Source: an uncultured Erwinia sp. (lineage in GTDB: Bacteria; Pseudomonadota; Gammaproteobacteria; Enterobacterales; Enterobacteriaceae). From it: DNA of 64,000 nucleotides. Shown here one piece after another: positions 18,676 through 26,912 of the stretch; position 1 is the stretch's first letter; every line of letters begins with the position of its first letter. The stretch is taken from positions 1-64,000 of the forward strand of contig CALYQW010000013.1 of the NCBI GenBank assembly GCA_945290265.1. The letters are read 5' to 3'. A program made the position numbers and the translations under genes. Under the pieces are notes generated by a model that was not told where the DNA came from, searched no databases, and saw only the letters and a list, made by a program, of their open reading frames with translations.

Positions 18676-19761
18676 TTAACGCTGCCCGCCAAGCCACCTC
18701 TGAACCCCAACCCCCGCCGCATCCACCGCCCCGGCAAGGTAGCCTGAAAAGTGCGGTGACCATTCGCTGGCAATCGCGGTGAGTTTGCCCGCCCATGCGC
18801 CCTGCGCAGGTACCGGTTGCGCCAGACTGTGGCCTACGGTCTGCTGCAAATCAACCTCTGTTGCGGTAAAAGGATCGGCCGCCCAGTCTTTAAGGAACTC
18901 GGTTTCAGGTGCCGCCGCGTCCTGACCAAATAATCTCACCAGCTGTTCACGGCACAGCTGCTTCAGCATCGCTTCGCTAACGGTCCATCGGGTTTTGGCC
19001 GGGACGCCAATAAAGCCAAAAATCGTGGTAAAACCGGAGTCCGGCTGGGAAACATCGTGAATTTCCACCATCGGGCCGACCTGGCTGCTGGCATCGCCGG
19101 AAAGCTGCTGGCTGCTTAAAAAGTCAGTGCGATAAACCGCGACATATTTAGCGTGGGGAGCCATCCAGGTCGGGGTTTTACGCCAGCTGCTCAGCAGTCC
19201 GTCCGGCAGCGCCGGGGTAAACGCCATCTTTGCCGCCAGTGCCGGTGGCAGGGCGAGAAAAAGATGCTTCGCGCGCAGGGTGGCACCGTTGCTGCACTCA
19301 ACCTGCACGTCACCATCGTGACGGGAAATAGCCACCACCTGATGGTTAAGCAGCCGTTTTTCTGCCGGAATCTGCTTTTTCAGCGCGCTGGTCAGAGACT
19401 GCATTCCGCCCTGCAGCCGGTATGACTCCGGCGAGGAGGCGTAAGCCGGATAGCGCTGCGGTGGGGTATGCTGCTGACGTTCAATCAGCATATCGCCCGG
19501 ACGGGTTTGCGCAATACGCGTCAGTCCCAGCCGGTTAATCAGCTGTGCCAGTTCAGGCTGCATATCCGGCCAGAACCATGCCGGTCCCAGGTCGACATGC
19601 AGCCCGGGGGATGTCCCGGTCAGTACTTCGCCTGAAAGCACCCGCCCGCCGGTTCTCTCCCTGGCCTCAAGGATCACGTAGTCCACCCCGGCCTGCTCAA
19701 GCAGCGAGGCGGCATACAGTCCGCTCAGCCCGGCACCAGTGATAATAACGCGCTCTGTCAT
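18676..19761 (-). CDS. Flavin-containing amine oxidase/NAD(P)-binding FAD oxidoreductase
   Basis: 361 residues. N-terminal Rossmann FAD motif GAGLSGLYAA (about residues 8-17) followed by the acidic end of strand two (VILEARERTGGRV), which is the diagnostic amine-oxidase/protoporphyrinogen-oxidase family pattern, and a C-terminal flavin-closing segment around FSGYLAGAVDAAG. No signal peptide, so cytoplasmic. Substrate unknown. Its ATG overlaps the stop of the cupin gene by four bases, so the two are co-translated. Somewhat shorter than typical monoamine oxidases (about 450). Confidence 0.8.
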   Translation of the reverse strand: MTERVIITGAGLSGLYAASLLEQAGVDYVILEARERTGGRVLSGEVLTGTSPGLHVDLGPAWFWPDMQPELAQLINRLGLTRIAQTRPGDMLIERQQHTPPQRYPAYASSPESYRLQGGMQSLTSALKKQIPAEKRLLNHQVVAISRHDGDVQVECSNGATLRAKHLFLALPPALAAKMAFTPALPDGLLSSWRKTPTWMAPHAKYVAVYRTDFLSSQQLSGDASSQVGPMVEIHDVSQPDSGFTTIFGFIGVPAKTRWTVSEAMLKQLCREQLVRLFGQDAAAPETEFLKDWAADPFTATEVDLQQTVGHSLAQPVPAQGAWAGKLTAIASEWSPHFSGYLAGAVDAAGVGVQRWLGGQR

Positions 19762-20441
19762 GATGTCGCTCCGATCAGGGTCGCCGGACTGAGATGGCCC
19801 GTTTTCAGGTAAAACAACGCACCGGGTGCCGCCGCGATCAGGGCGGGCATATCGCCCGGTGGCAGGCGCAGCCAGCTGCCCGCCGGATAGCGGCCGTCTG
19901 GCGCGCTAAGCTCACCTTCCAGTACCAGCAGTTCTGCGCCGCCGGTCACCGGCGCGCAGAAGATCCGCTCACCGGCGCACAGCTTCTGTAGCATCACAGT
20001 TTCAGCGCTGCCGGAGAACAGAGGACAAATCTGTCTCTGCGGCTGGCCGTGCCAGTGCTGAGGATCGTTGGTATTCATTCTCAGGGACTGGCGGTCTTCT
20101 GCCGCCATCTGGCGCAGCTTAACAAAAATGGTGGTGCCGTCGCGGCTGGAGGGCTGATGAGACGATCCGTCCGGGCTGCGCAGATACCAGCCGGTCGGGT
20201 AATCCACCCCGTTCTCGCTAAAGGTGCCGCTCAGCACCAGGATCTCCTCGCCACCGGGGTGGAAATGCTGAGGGAACTGCGAGCCGGCAGCATAGCTGAC
20301 CAGGCTGGTGGCGCGCGCCTGCTCGCCCCCGGTGCGGTCAAGCATCACGCGCTCAACGCCGGACTGCGGAGAAGGTACCCACTGATGCTGGTCAGGGGTA
20401 ATCATCGCGCGCCGGGAAAAATCAGAGTTCAGTAACATCAT
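19758..20441 (-). CDS. Double-cupin, ChrR-like protein
   Basis: 227 residues made of two cupin halves. The first (about residues 20-110) has the ChrR-type motif FPQHFHPGGEEILVLSGTF and a Gly-Trp-Tyr-x-R-x-P edge (TGWYLRSPDGSSHQP), with metal-ligand His/Glu residues present. The second (about 130-215, GGAELLVLEGEL and AGSWLRLPPGD) lacks the first-motif histidines and is probably structural. ChrR cupins are zinc-binding anti-sigma or redox-related proteins; no ECF sigma gene is adjacent, so a stand-alone role with the amine oxidase is more likely. Confidence 0.75.
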   Translation of the reverse strand: MMLLNSDFSRRAMITPDQHQWVPSPQSGVERVMLDRTGGEQARATSLVSYAAGSQFPQHFHPGGEEILVLSGTFSENGVDYPTGWYLRSPDGSSHQPSSRDGTTIFVKLRQMAAEDRQSLRMNTNDPQHWHGQPQRQICPLFSGSAETVMLQKLCAGERIFCAPVTGGAELLVLEGELSAPDGRYPAGSWLRLPPGDMPALIAAAPGALFYLKTGHLSPATLIGATS

Positions 20442-20454
20442 AATTTTCAGTTAA

Positions 20455-20473
20455 CGGCACCCTGAGGGTGCCG
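20455..20473 (-). terminator. Hairpin after the AhpD-like gene
   Basis: Perfect 8-bp stem cggcaccc/gggtgccg with a 3-base loop, just after the minus-strand AhpD-like gene and 13 bases before the cupin start. The T-run is poor, so it may act as attenuator rather than full terminator. Confidence 0.5.
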
Positions 20474-20482
20474 TATGCCGTT

Positions 20483-20827
20483 TTATTTGTTCGGTAAGTT
20501 GTCGTAAACATCCAGCGCACGGGCGGTATAGGTCAGCGCCGAGCCGGTGTTCAGGTTGATAGCCACGGCAAGCGCCTCGGCAATTTCTTCCCGCGTTGCG
20601 CCCTGTTTAACGGCGGCATCCACATGCACCGCCAGGCAGCCGTCGCAGCGGGTGGTCACCGCCACCGCCAGCGCGATCAGCTCATGGGTTTTTGCATCAA
20701 GGTGCTTGTTTTCCGAGGCACCTTTATCCATCTGCTGGAAGCCTTTCATAAATTCCGGCTGCAGTCTGGCAAATTTGCCGATGGTGGCCAGCAGGCCGCT
20801 GCGATATTCGTTCCAGTTTAAAAACAT
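20483..20827 (-). CDS. Carboxymuconolactone decarboxylase/AhpD-like protein
   Basis: 114 residues of the CMD/AhpD fold. The redox motif is TTRCDGCLAVHVDAAVKQGAT: C-x-x-C followed by the catalytic-type His, typical of alkylhydroperoxidase-like members rather than of true decarboxylases. Small, soluble and all-helical. It leads the minus-strand set (AhpD-like, cupin, amine oxidase), suggesting an oxidative-stress or detoxification unit. Exact substrate unknown. Confidence 0.85.
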   Translation of the reverse strand: MFLNWNEYRSGLLATIGKFARLQPEFMKGFQQMDKGASENKHLDAKTHELIALAVAVTTRCDGCLAVHVDAAVKQGATREEIAEALAVAINLNTGSALTYTARALDVYDNLPNK

Positions 20828-21038
20828 GGTCAGCTCCGTTTATTGTCTCTTTGAGAAGAAAATTAAATAACATCGTCAATACGCAGACTGACGTTGAGGG
20901 TGATTATCAGAAAGCCTTAGCGTGGCAACAAATCAGATAATCTTGCCAAACGGGGAAGAAATTCTATCTCGCGGGCTGAGTGGAGGGGGAAGGGGAAGCA
21001 TCATGCGCGCGGCAGGGCATGATGCTCAGAAGCGGGGA

Positions 21039-21950
21039 TTACTGGCGGTCGGTTAGCACGTCCTGCAACAGCCAGTCGTGAAACAGCTGGACTTCATGAC
21101 GCATCGGCTGCTGCGGCGTGACCAGATAATAGGACCATTTCAGCGGCCAGCGGCGATCGGGATGCAGCTGAACCAGCTGCCCGGTGGCGATAAGCTGTTT
21201 CACCAGGGCAAAACGTACGATAGCCACGCCCCGGCCACTCAGCGCCGCCAGAATTACCGCCGGGGTGGAATTAATATGCAGCCCGCTTTCGCGCGCGCCG
21301 GGGGCATTGACCGCCGTCAGCACCTCGTCCCATGAGGGAAAATCTGCGCCGGGATGCGGCGTATCATCGTGGATCAGTTTTTGCCCGGCCAGCCACTCGC
21401 CGCAGGTCATTCTTTCTGGCGGTGCCAGGCGCGGGCTGGATACCAGCACCGCCTCTTCATCCATCAGCCAGGCTTTATTTACCCCTGGCCAGTCTCCCTG
21501 CCCGCAGCGAATGCCGACATCTGCCTCGCCGTGGGAAACGTCCATCAGTTTTTCCGTTACGTTCAGCCGCAGATCGATATTTTCATGGGTTTCCGAAAAG
21601 CGGTTCAGGCGCTCCATCAGCCAGTTCATCATCAGTACCTGAGAGGCGGTCACCACCACCACCGAGCGTGCGCGGCGGCCGCGCAGTTTGGTTAATCCGC
21701 TCTCCAGCTGGTCCAGCCCCTGAGTAATGTCCTGCAGCGCTTCCCGGGCTTCTTCAACCAGCGTCAGCCGCTCCTTACCTGAGCGGGTGCGGTGCAGCAG
21801 CGGGTGTCCCACCCAGTCTTCCAGCGAGCGCACCAGCTGGCCTACGGCGGCGGGGGTCACGCCAAGTTCCTGAGCCGCGCCGGTAAAGCTGCCGTGGCGG
21901 GCAGTGGCTTCAAAGGCGTGCAGCCATTTCAAACGGTTTAACGATCGCAT
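21039..21950 (-). CDS. LysR-family regulator, GcvA-type
   Basis: 303 residues. N-terminal winged helix (LNRLKWLHAFEATARHGSF, then AAQELGVTPAAVGQLVRSLE) followed by a linker helix and a periplasmic-binding-like effector domain (about 90-295). The N-terminal pattern LNxLxxFEAxARxxSFTxAA is that of GcvA-type regulators. It is transcribed away from the SDR gene, so it probably controls the divergent SDR-OsmC-ADH-MFS operon; the ligand is unknown. Confidence 0.85.
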   Translation of the reverse strand: MRSLNRLKWLHAFEATARHGSFTGAAQELGVTPAAVGQLVRSLEDWVGHPLLHRTRSGKERLTLVEEAREALQDITQGLDQLESGLTKLRGRRARSVVVVTASQVLMMNWLMERLNRFSETHENIDLRLNVTEKLMDVSHGEADVGIRCGQGDWPGVNKAWLMDEEAVLVSSPRLAPPERMTCGEWLAGQKLIHDDTPHPGADFPSWDEVLTAVNAPGARESGLHINSTPAVILAALSGRGVAIVRFALVKQLIATGQLVQLHPDRRWPLKWSYYLVTPQQPMRHEVQLFHDWLLQDVLTDRQ

Positions 21951-22128
21951 TGCAAACTTCCTGAATCAGTGACTGCCTCACAGTATAGATCAGCGGGAAA
22001 GATTTTCTTTCCTGGGTCGCAATTTCTTCTCAGTCGTCAACCCACAGGGAGGGTGGCATTGTGGCTGTGCAGGATGAGTGGCACGGCTGCTTATCAATAC
22101 CAATTAAATGCGTTAAATGAGGTTAGTG

Positions 22129-22905
22129 ATGAACACATCTTTTGCCGGTAAAAAACTGTTAGTAGTAGGTGGTACCAGTGGTATGGGTTTCGAAACCGCG
22201 AAGCTGGTAATTAAAAATGGCGGCAGCGTGGTGCTGGTCGGCAATCGTCAGGACAAGGCTGAGCAGGCCCGCCAGGCTCTGGCAGCGGAAGGTCAGGTCT
22301 CGGTTATCGTTGGCGATCTGATGAAGGAAGAAGGTCTGAAGCAGGTTGTCGAAACCATCAACGCTGAGCATAAAGATATCAGCCTGCTGGTAAATGCCGC
22401 CGGGGTGTTTTTCCCGAAACCCTTTGTTGAGCATGAAGCGTCTGATTATGACATGTATATGAATATTAACCGCGCGACCTTCTTTATCACCCGTGACGTG
22501 GTGCGCAATATGCTGGCCGCTGGCCTTAAAGGCTCTATCGTTAATATCGGCTCTATGTGGGCGCAGCAGGCGATTGGTGCCACGCCGTCTTCAGCCTACT
22601 CAATGGCAAAAGCCGGTCTGCACGCGCTGACTAAAAATATGGCGATTGAACTGGGCGGCAAAGGTATTCGCGTTAACGCCGTGTCTCCGGCGGTGGTACA
22701 CACGCCAATTTACGAAGGCTTTATTCCAAAAGACGACGTTAAGGATGTGATGAACAGCTTCGACAGTTTCCATCCGATTGGTCGCGTGGGAACCCCTGGC
22801 GATATCACGCAAACCGTGGCATTCCTGCTGTCTGATAAAACTGACTGGGTTACCGGTGCTATCTGGGATATCGATGGCGGCGTGATGGCCGGTCGTAACG
22901 CCTGA
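22129..22905 (+). CDS. Short-chain dehydrogenase/reductase
   Basis: 258 residues from the ATG at 22129, chosen because GAGG lies six bases ahead; an upstream ATG at 22117 has no site. Classical SDR features: cofactor loop GGTSGMG (about residues 14-20), NAAG (about 87-90), Ser of the NIGSMWAQ region, and the YSMAKAG catalytic Tyr-x3-Lys (about 156-160), ending with a DGG motif. First gene of a four-gene run (SDR, OsmC, ADH, MFS), divergent from a LysR gene, so probably inducible carbonyl/quinone detoxification. Substrate not predictable. Confidence 0.88.
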   Translation: MNTSFAGKKLLVVGGTSGMGFETAKLVIKNGGSVVLVGNRQDKAEQARQALAAEGQVSVIVGDLMKEEGLKQVVETINAEHKDISLLVNAAGVFFPKPFVEHEASDYDMYMNINRATFFITRDVVRNMLAAGLKGSIVNIGSMWAQQAIGATPSSAYSMAKAGLHALTKNMAIELGGKGIRVNAVSPAVVHTPIYEGFIPKDDVKDVMNSFDSFHPIGRVGTPGDITQTVAFLLSDKTDWVTGAIWDIDGGVMAGRNA

Positions 22906-22951
22906 TAACCCTGCAGCATGTGGCAACCCACATGCTGCTCTGGAGTATCTT

Positions 22952-23443
22952 ATGCCAGTCAATACTGCAAAATACACTTTGCTGACCACCTGGCAGGGCG
23001 GTATGGCGAGCCGGACATGCTGTCAGTCAGGCACCAGTGACGCCAGCTTATCCGCTGCACCCCGCCATATTATTGATTCGGATGAGCCGGTCGATTTGGG
23101 CGGTGCAGGGCTGGCACCCAATCCTCAGGAAATGATGCTGGCAGCGTTTAATGCCTGCATGATGGCAGTGTTTGTCCAGCAGGCGCAGCAGGCAAATATC
23201 ACGCTGACGTACCTTGAAATCCAGACCGCTGGCGATCTGATCACCGTTATACCGTCATCGCAGCAGCCTGATGCTGAGGGCAGCACCGGCTGGCTTCAGT
23301 ACGTTATTCGCGTGCGAGGTGATGGCAGTGTGCAGCAGTTTGAGCAACTTCATCGTCGGGTGATCGGCACCTCTCTGAACCGCTGGCTGCTGGCGTGGAA
23401 TATGACCATTGAAGGTGACTTAATTCTGCTGAACGGCTCATAA
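22952..23443 (+). CDS. OsmC-family protein
   Basis: 163 residues with the OsmC/Ohr fold: GGAGLAPNPQEMMLAAFNACM carries the first peroxidatic cysteine (NAC), and a second half with TYLEIQTAGDL. The second conserved cysteine of true Ohr/OsmC hydroperoxidases is absent (RRVIGTSLNRWLL in its place), so thiol peroxidase activity by the classical mechanism is doubtful. Third type of redox gene in this neighbourhood. Confidence 0.78.
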   Translation: MPVNTAKYTLLTTWQGGMASRTCCQSGTSDASLSAAPRHIIDSDEPVDLGGAGLAPNPQEMMLAAFNACMMAVFVQQAQQANITLTYLEIQTAGDLITVIPSSQQPDAEGSTGWLQYVIRVRGDGSVQQFEQLHRRVIGTSLNRWLLAWNMTIEGDLILLNGS

Positions 23444-23542
23444 CCCGCAGTCGGCTCAGGTGCATTACCCCGGCAAAGGGCAACGTTCTCTGGTTACCCG
23501 CGCAGTAAAAAACATCTCAACCGTCTTCAACAGGTGATTTTC

Positions 23543-24571
23543 GTGAAAAAGACCTTTCGTGCCATGCAGGTTGTCTCACCGGGCGTGCTGCAACGGGTTG
23601 AAAGACCCATACCGCACCCGGCAGCGGATGAAGTGTTAATAAAAATTGAGGTATGCGGCGTCTGCGGTGCCGATCTCCGCGATACGGAGAAAGTCCCGCA
23701 GGACGGGCAGGGTGGCCGTATTCCGGGGCATGAGATCGTCGGCCTGATTAGCGCGAAGGGCGCAGCCGTCCCTGAGATCTGGCAAACCGGACAGCGGGTT
23801 GGCGTTGGCCGTCTCGGCGGTTACTGCCAGTCGTGTCCACCCTGTCGAAACGGCCTGTTTCACCTTTGTCAGCATCAGTTAACCCCGGGACTCAGCTGCG
23901 ACGGGGGCTACGCCGAATACGTGGTTATACGTCATACCGCACTGATCGCTATTCCCTCCGAACTGTCCTCTGTCTGTGCTGCACCGCTCCTCTGTGCCGG
24001 TACGGCGACATTTAATGCGTTGCGTCACTCCGGTGCCAGGGCGGGCGATAAAGTGGCGGTGCTGGGGATTGGCGGTCTGGGCCATATGGCGATTCAGTAT
24101 GCGGCGAAAATGGGTTTTGAGGTGATTGCGCTGGCGCGCGGTAGCGAAAAACAGCGCAGTGCCCTGGCACTGGGGGCGCATCACTATATTGATGTTTTAC
24201 AGCAGGATGTGCAGCAACGTCTGAAAACTCATGGCGGGGTAGATCTTATTCTGGCAACGGCTGCCGATCCTGAGGCACTCTCAGCCTTGCTGCCAGCTCT
24301 GGCTCCGCAGGGAAAAGCGATCCTGCTGGGTAGCGGACCAACGCCGCTTAAGATAATGCCTGGCATGATGATTGGCGCAGAACGCTCGCTGGCTGGCTCC
24401 TTTGTCAGCACCCCGGCACAAAGTGAACGGGCACTGATTTTCAGCCAGCGTTTTCAGGCGTTACCGGTTACCGAAGAGATGCCGCTTGAACGGGCCAATG
24501 AGGCGCTGGCCAGATTACGCGCGGGAAAAGCCCGCTACCGCATTGTTCTTACTATGAATAAGGATAACTAA
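23543..24571 (+). CDS. Zinc-dependent alcohol dehydrogenase (MDR family)
   Basis: 342 residues from a GTG at 23543, which has AGG at correct spacing; a GTG at 23534 is the alternative. Catalytic zinc ligands are visible in VCGVCGADLRD (Cys) and PGHEIVG (His-Glu), and the structural zinc loop in CQSCPPCRNGLFHLC (four cysteines). NAD(P) fold GIGGLGHMAIQYAAKMG about residue 175. Medium-chain family close to AdhP/AdhA types. Fits with the SDR and MFS gene in one operon. Confidence 0.88.
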   Translation: MKKTFRAMQVVSPGVLQRVERPIPHPAADEVLIKIEVCGVCGADLRDTEKVPQDGQGGRIPGHEIVGLISAKGAAVPEIWQTGQRVGVGRLGGYCQSCPPCRNGLFHLCQHQLTPGLSCDGGYAEYVVIRHTALIAIPSELSSVCAAPLLCAGTATFNALRHSGARAGDKVAVLGIGGLGHMAIQYAAKMGFEVIALARGSEKQRSALALGAHHYIDVLQQDVQQRLKTHGGVDLILATAADPEALSALLPALAPQGKAILLGSGPTPLKIMPGMMIGAERSLAGSFVSTPAQSERALIFSQRFQALPVTEEMPLERANEALARLRAGKARYRIVLTMNKDN

Positions 24572-24575
24572 CCCG

Positions 24576-25772
24576 ATGACCGCAGAACATACGCTGTCTG
24601 CCGCTCAGCAGAAAAACAATATTATCCGCCTGTCGGCGGCCCAGGCGCTGGCGGGTGCCAACTCCGTGGTGTTCTATGCCACCGGGGCTATCGTCGGTAA
24701 CGCCATTGCACCAAGTGCCACCCTGGCCACGCTGCCGATCACCCTGTTTGTGGTGGGTATGGCTGCCTGCATTCTGCCGGTAGGGGTACTGGCGCGCAAA
24801 AAGGGGCGTAAAACTGCCTTTATGGCCGGTACCGGCAGCGGGGTAATGACCGGTCTGACGGCGGCACTGGCGATGGTTATCGGTTCATTCTGGCTGTTTT
24901 GTTTTGCCGCGTTCCTCGGGGGGGCCTATGCCGCGGTCGCCCTCAGCTTCCGTTTTGCCGCCACGGATGGCGTGGCACCCGAACGTCGGGCGCGAGCGCT
25001 GTCGCTGGTAATGGGCGGCGGGGTGATCGCCGGGATAATTGGTCCAATGCTGGTGAGCGGTACCATGGATCTCTGGCCGCCGCATACCTTTGCCGTCACC
25101 TTTATCGCGCAGGCGCTGGTGGCGGTGATTTCCGCGGTTATCCTCAGCGGGGTTATTGCTGCGGAGCCGGTGGCGGCCGTGCAGGCGGGCGGGCGTCCGC
25201 TGCGTGAAATTGTGCGTCAGCCTGGCTTTGCGCGTACCGTATTCAGCGGCGCGGTCACCTATATGGTAATGAATTTCCTGATGACCGCCGCACCCCTTTC
25301 CATGCATATGCACGGGCTTTCTCAGCAGGTGTCTAACCTTGGCATCCAGTGGCACGTTATTGCCATGTACGGACCCGGCTTTTTTACCGGCCGGCTGATT
25401 GCCCGCTTCGGTGCTGCGCGTATTACCGTGGCCGGCCTGGTGATCACCGCCGGCTCGGTGGTGGCCGGTCTGAGCGGCACCGATATTTTCCATTACTGGC
25501 TGTCGCTTATTTTGCTGGGACTGGGCTGGAACTTTGGTTTTACCGGAGCATCGGCAAAAATTATTGAATTCCACCGCCCGGAAGAAAAAACCCAGGTACA
25601 GTCGCTGAATGATTTTGTGGTATTTGGCGTGATGATCGTCGGGTCATTTTCTTCCGGCGCGCTGCTGCATCTGTATGGCTGGAACGCGGTGTTATGGGGT
25701 TCGCTGGTGCCGGTAGGGATTGCGCTACTGAGTAACTGTAAATTCCCGCTCCGCAGCCGCTCTCCGGCGTAA
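24576..25772 (+). CDS. MFS transporter
   Basis: 398 residues, about 12 transmembrane helices. The loop 2-3 motif appears as GVLARKKGRKTAFMAG, the hallmark of the major facilitator superfamily. Begins 4 bases after the ADH stop, so co-transcribed. The PVVGV-type long central loop (about 190-215, EPVAAVQAGGRPLREIVRQ) is normal. Likely exports a toxic product or takes up the substrate of the upstream enzymes; direction unknown. Confidence 0.85.
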   Translation: MTAEHTLSAAQQKNNIIRLSAAQALAGANSVVFYATGAIVGNAIAPSATLATLPITLFVVGMAACILPVGVLARKKGRKTAFMAGTGSGVMTGLTAALAMVIGSFWLFCFAAFLGGAYAAVALSFRFAATDGVAPERRARALSLVMGGGVIAGIIGPMLVSGTMDLWPPHTFAVTFIAQALVAVISAVILSGVIAAEPVAAVQAGGRPLREIVRQPGFARTVFSGAVTYMVMNFLMTAAPLSMHMHGLSQQVSNLGIQWHVIAMYGPGFFTGRLIARFGAARITVAGLVITAGSVVAGLSGTDIFHYWLSLILLGLGWNFGFTGASAKIIEFHRPEEKTQVQSLNDFVVFGVMIVGSFSSGALLHLYGWNAVLWGSLVPVGIALLSNCKFPLRSRSPA

Positions 25773-25787
25773 GCCACGGCCGCACGA

Positions 25788-25836
25788 TAAAACAACCTGC
25801 CCCGCAAGTGGATACGCGCCTGCGGGGCGGGTTGAC
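25788..25836. terminator. Bidirectional terminator between convergent genes
   Basis: 12-bp GC-rich stem acctgccccgca/tgcggggcgggt with a 14-base loop. Flanking A-run on the left gives a T-run for the minus strand (ABC operon). Confidence 0.75.
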
Positions 25837-25841
25837 GTCTT

Positions 25842-26912
25842 TCAGCAGTCCGCAAACACCCAGACATCCTTCTGCGGCAGGGTAAGATAGCAGTGCTGCG
25901 GGTCGCGCAGCTGGCTGCCACAGGCACGGATAATGCTGTTATCCCCCGGCAGGCGGAACAGATATTCCCAGCGATCGCCGAGATACATACTGGTCAGCAG
26001 CGGGAGCTGCAGCTGATTGTCATCCGGGCCATCAGCCAGCAGGACGCGCTCCACGCGGATCACCGCCGTCCCCTGCTGACCGGGCTGTACATCTTCTCCC
26101 GCCACGCCCCACAGCGCCCAGCCCTGGCCTTCGATGCGCGCGTTACCGTTGCGCAGTTCGGTGATTTTACCGTGCAGGCGATTGTTGCTGCCCATAAATT
26201 CGGCGCTGAACAGCGTGGTGGGTGCGCCATACATTTCCTGCGGGGTACCCTGTTGTTCAATTTTACCGTTATTAAGCAGCAGGATGCGGTCAGAAATCGC
26301 CATCGCTTCATTCTGATCGTGGGTCACCATCAGCGCCGATAAGCCCAGTTTGATAATCAGCTCGCGCAGGAACACCCGGGCTTCTTCACGCAGTTTGGCA
26401 TCAAGGTTCGACAGCGGCTCATCCAGCAGGATCACCGGCGGGCTGTACACCAGCGCGCGGCCAATTGCCACGCGCTGCTGCTGGCCGCCGGACAGCTGAT
26501 GCGGATGGCGTTTGGCAAGGTGCCCCAGGCCAAGCTGTTCCAGCACCGCCTGCACCCGCAGGCCGATCTCTGCGGCGGCGACTTTGCGCAGCTTCAACGG
26601 GTAGGCCACATTTTCAAACACGGTTTTATGCGGCCACAGCGCGTAAGACTGAAACACCAGGCCGAGATTGCGTTGTTCCGCCGGGATTTCACTGCGGGCG
26701 GTGCCGTTATACACCCTATTCTGGCCGATGGTAATCACCCCTTTGGTCGGCTTTTCCAGCCCGGCAACCGCGCGTAATAAAGTGGTTTTGCCGCTGCCGG
26801 AAGGACCGAGTAATGACACCACTTCGCCGCGATTCAACTGCATTGACACCCCCTGTAACACCGGGTTATCGCCGTAGCTTAAGTGCAGATTATCGACCGA
26901 TAATTCAATCAT
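25842..26912 (-). CDS. ABC transporter ATP-binding protein, ferric/spermidine type
   Basis: 356 residues. Walker A GPSGSGKTTLL (about residue 37), Q-loop FQSYALWPH, signature LSGGQQQRVAIGRAL, Walker B VILLDEPLSNLDA and the switch His in MVTHDQNEAM. A C-terminal TOBE-type extension (about 240-350) places it in the FbpC/PotA group. It overlaps the permease gene by 8 bases and forms a three-gene importer with it and the binding protein. Confidence 0.92.
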   Translation of the reverse strand: MIELSVDNLHLSYGDNPVLQGVSMQLNRGEVVSLLGPSGSGKTTLLRAVAGLEKPTKGVITIGQNRVYNGTARSEIPAEQRNLGLVFQSYALWPHKTVFENVAYPLKLRKVAAAEIGLRVQAVLEQLGLGHLAKRHPHQLSGGQQQRVAIGRALVYSPPVILLDEPLSNLDAKLREEARVFLRELIIKLGLSALMVTHDQNEAMAISDRILLLNNGKIEQQGTPQEMYGAPTTLFSAEFMGSNNRLHGKITELRNGNARIEGQGWALWGVAGEDVQPGQQGTAVIRVERVLLADGPDDNQLQLPLLTSMYLGDRWEYLFRLPGDNSIIRACGSQLRDPQHCYLTLPQKDVWVFADC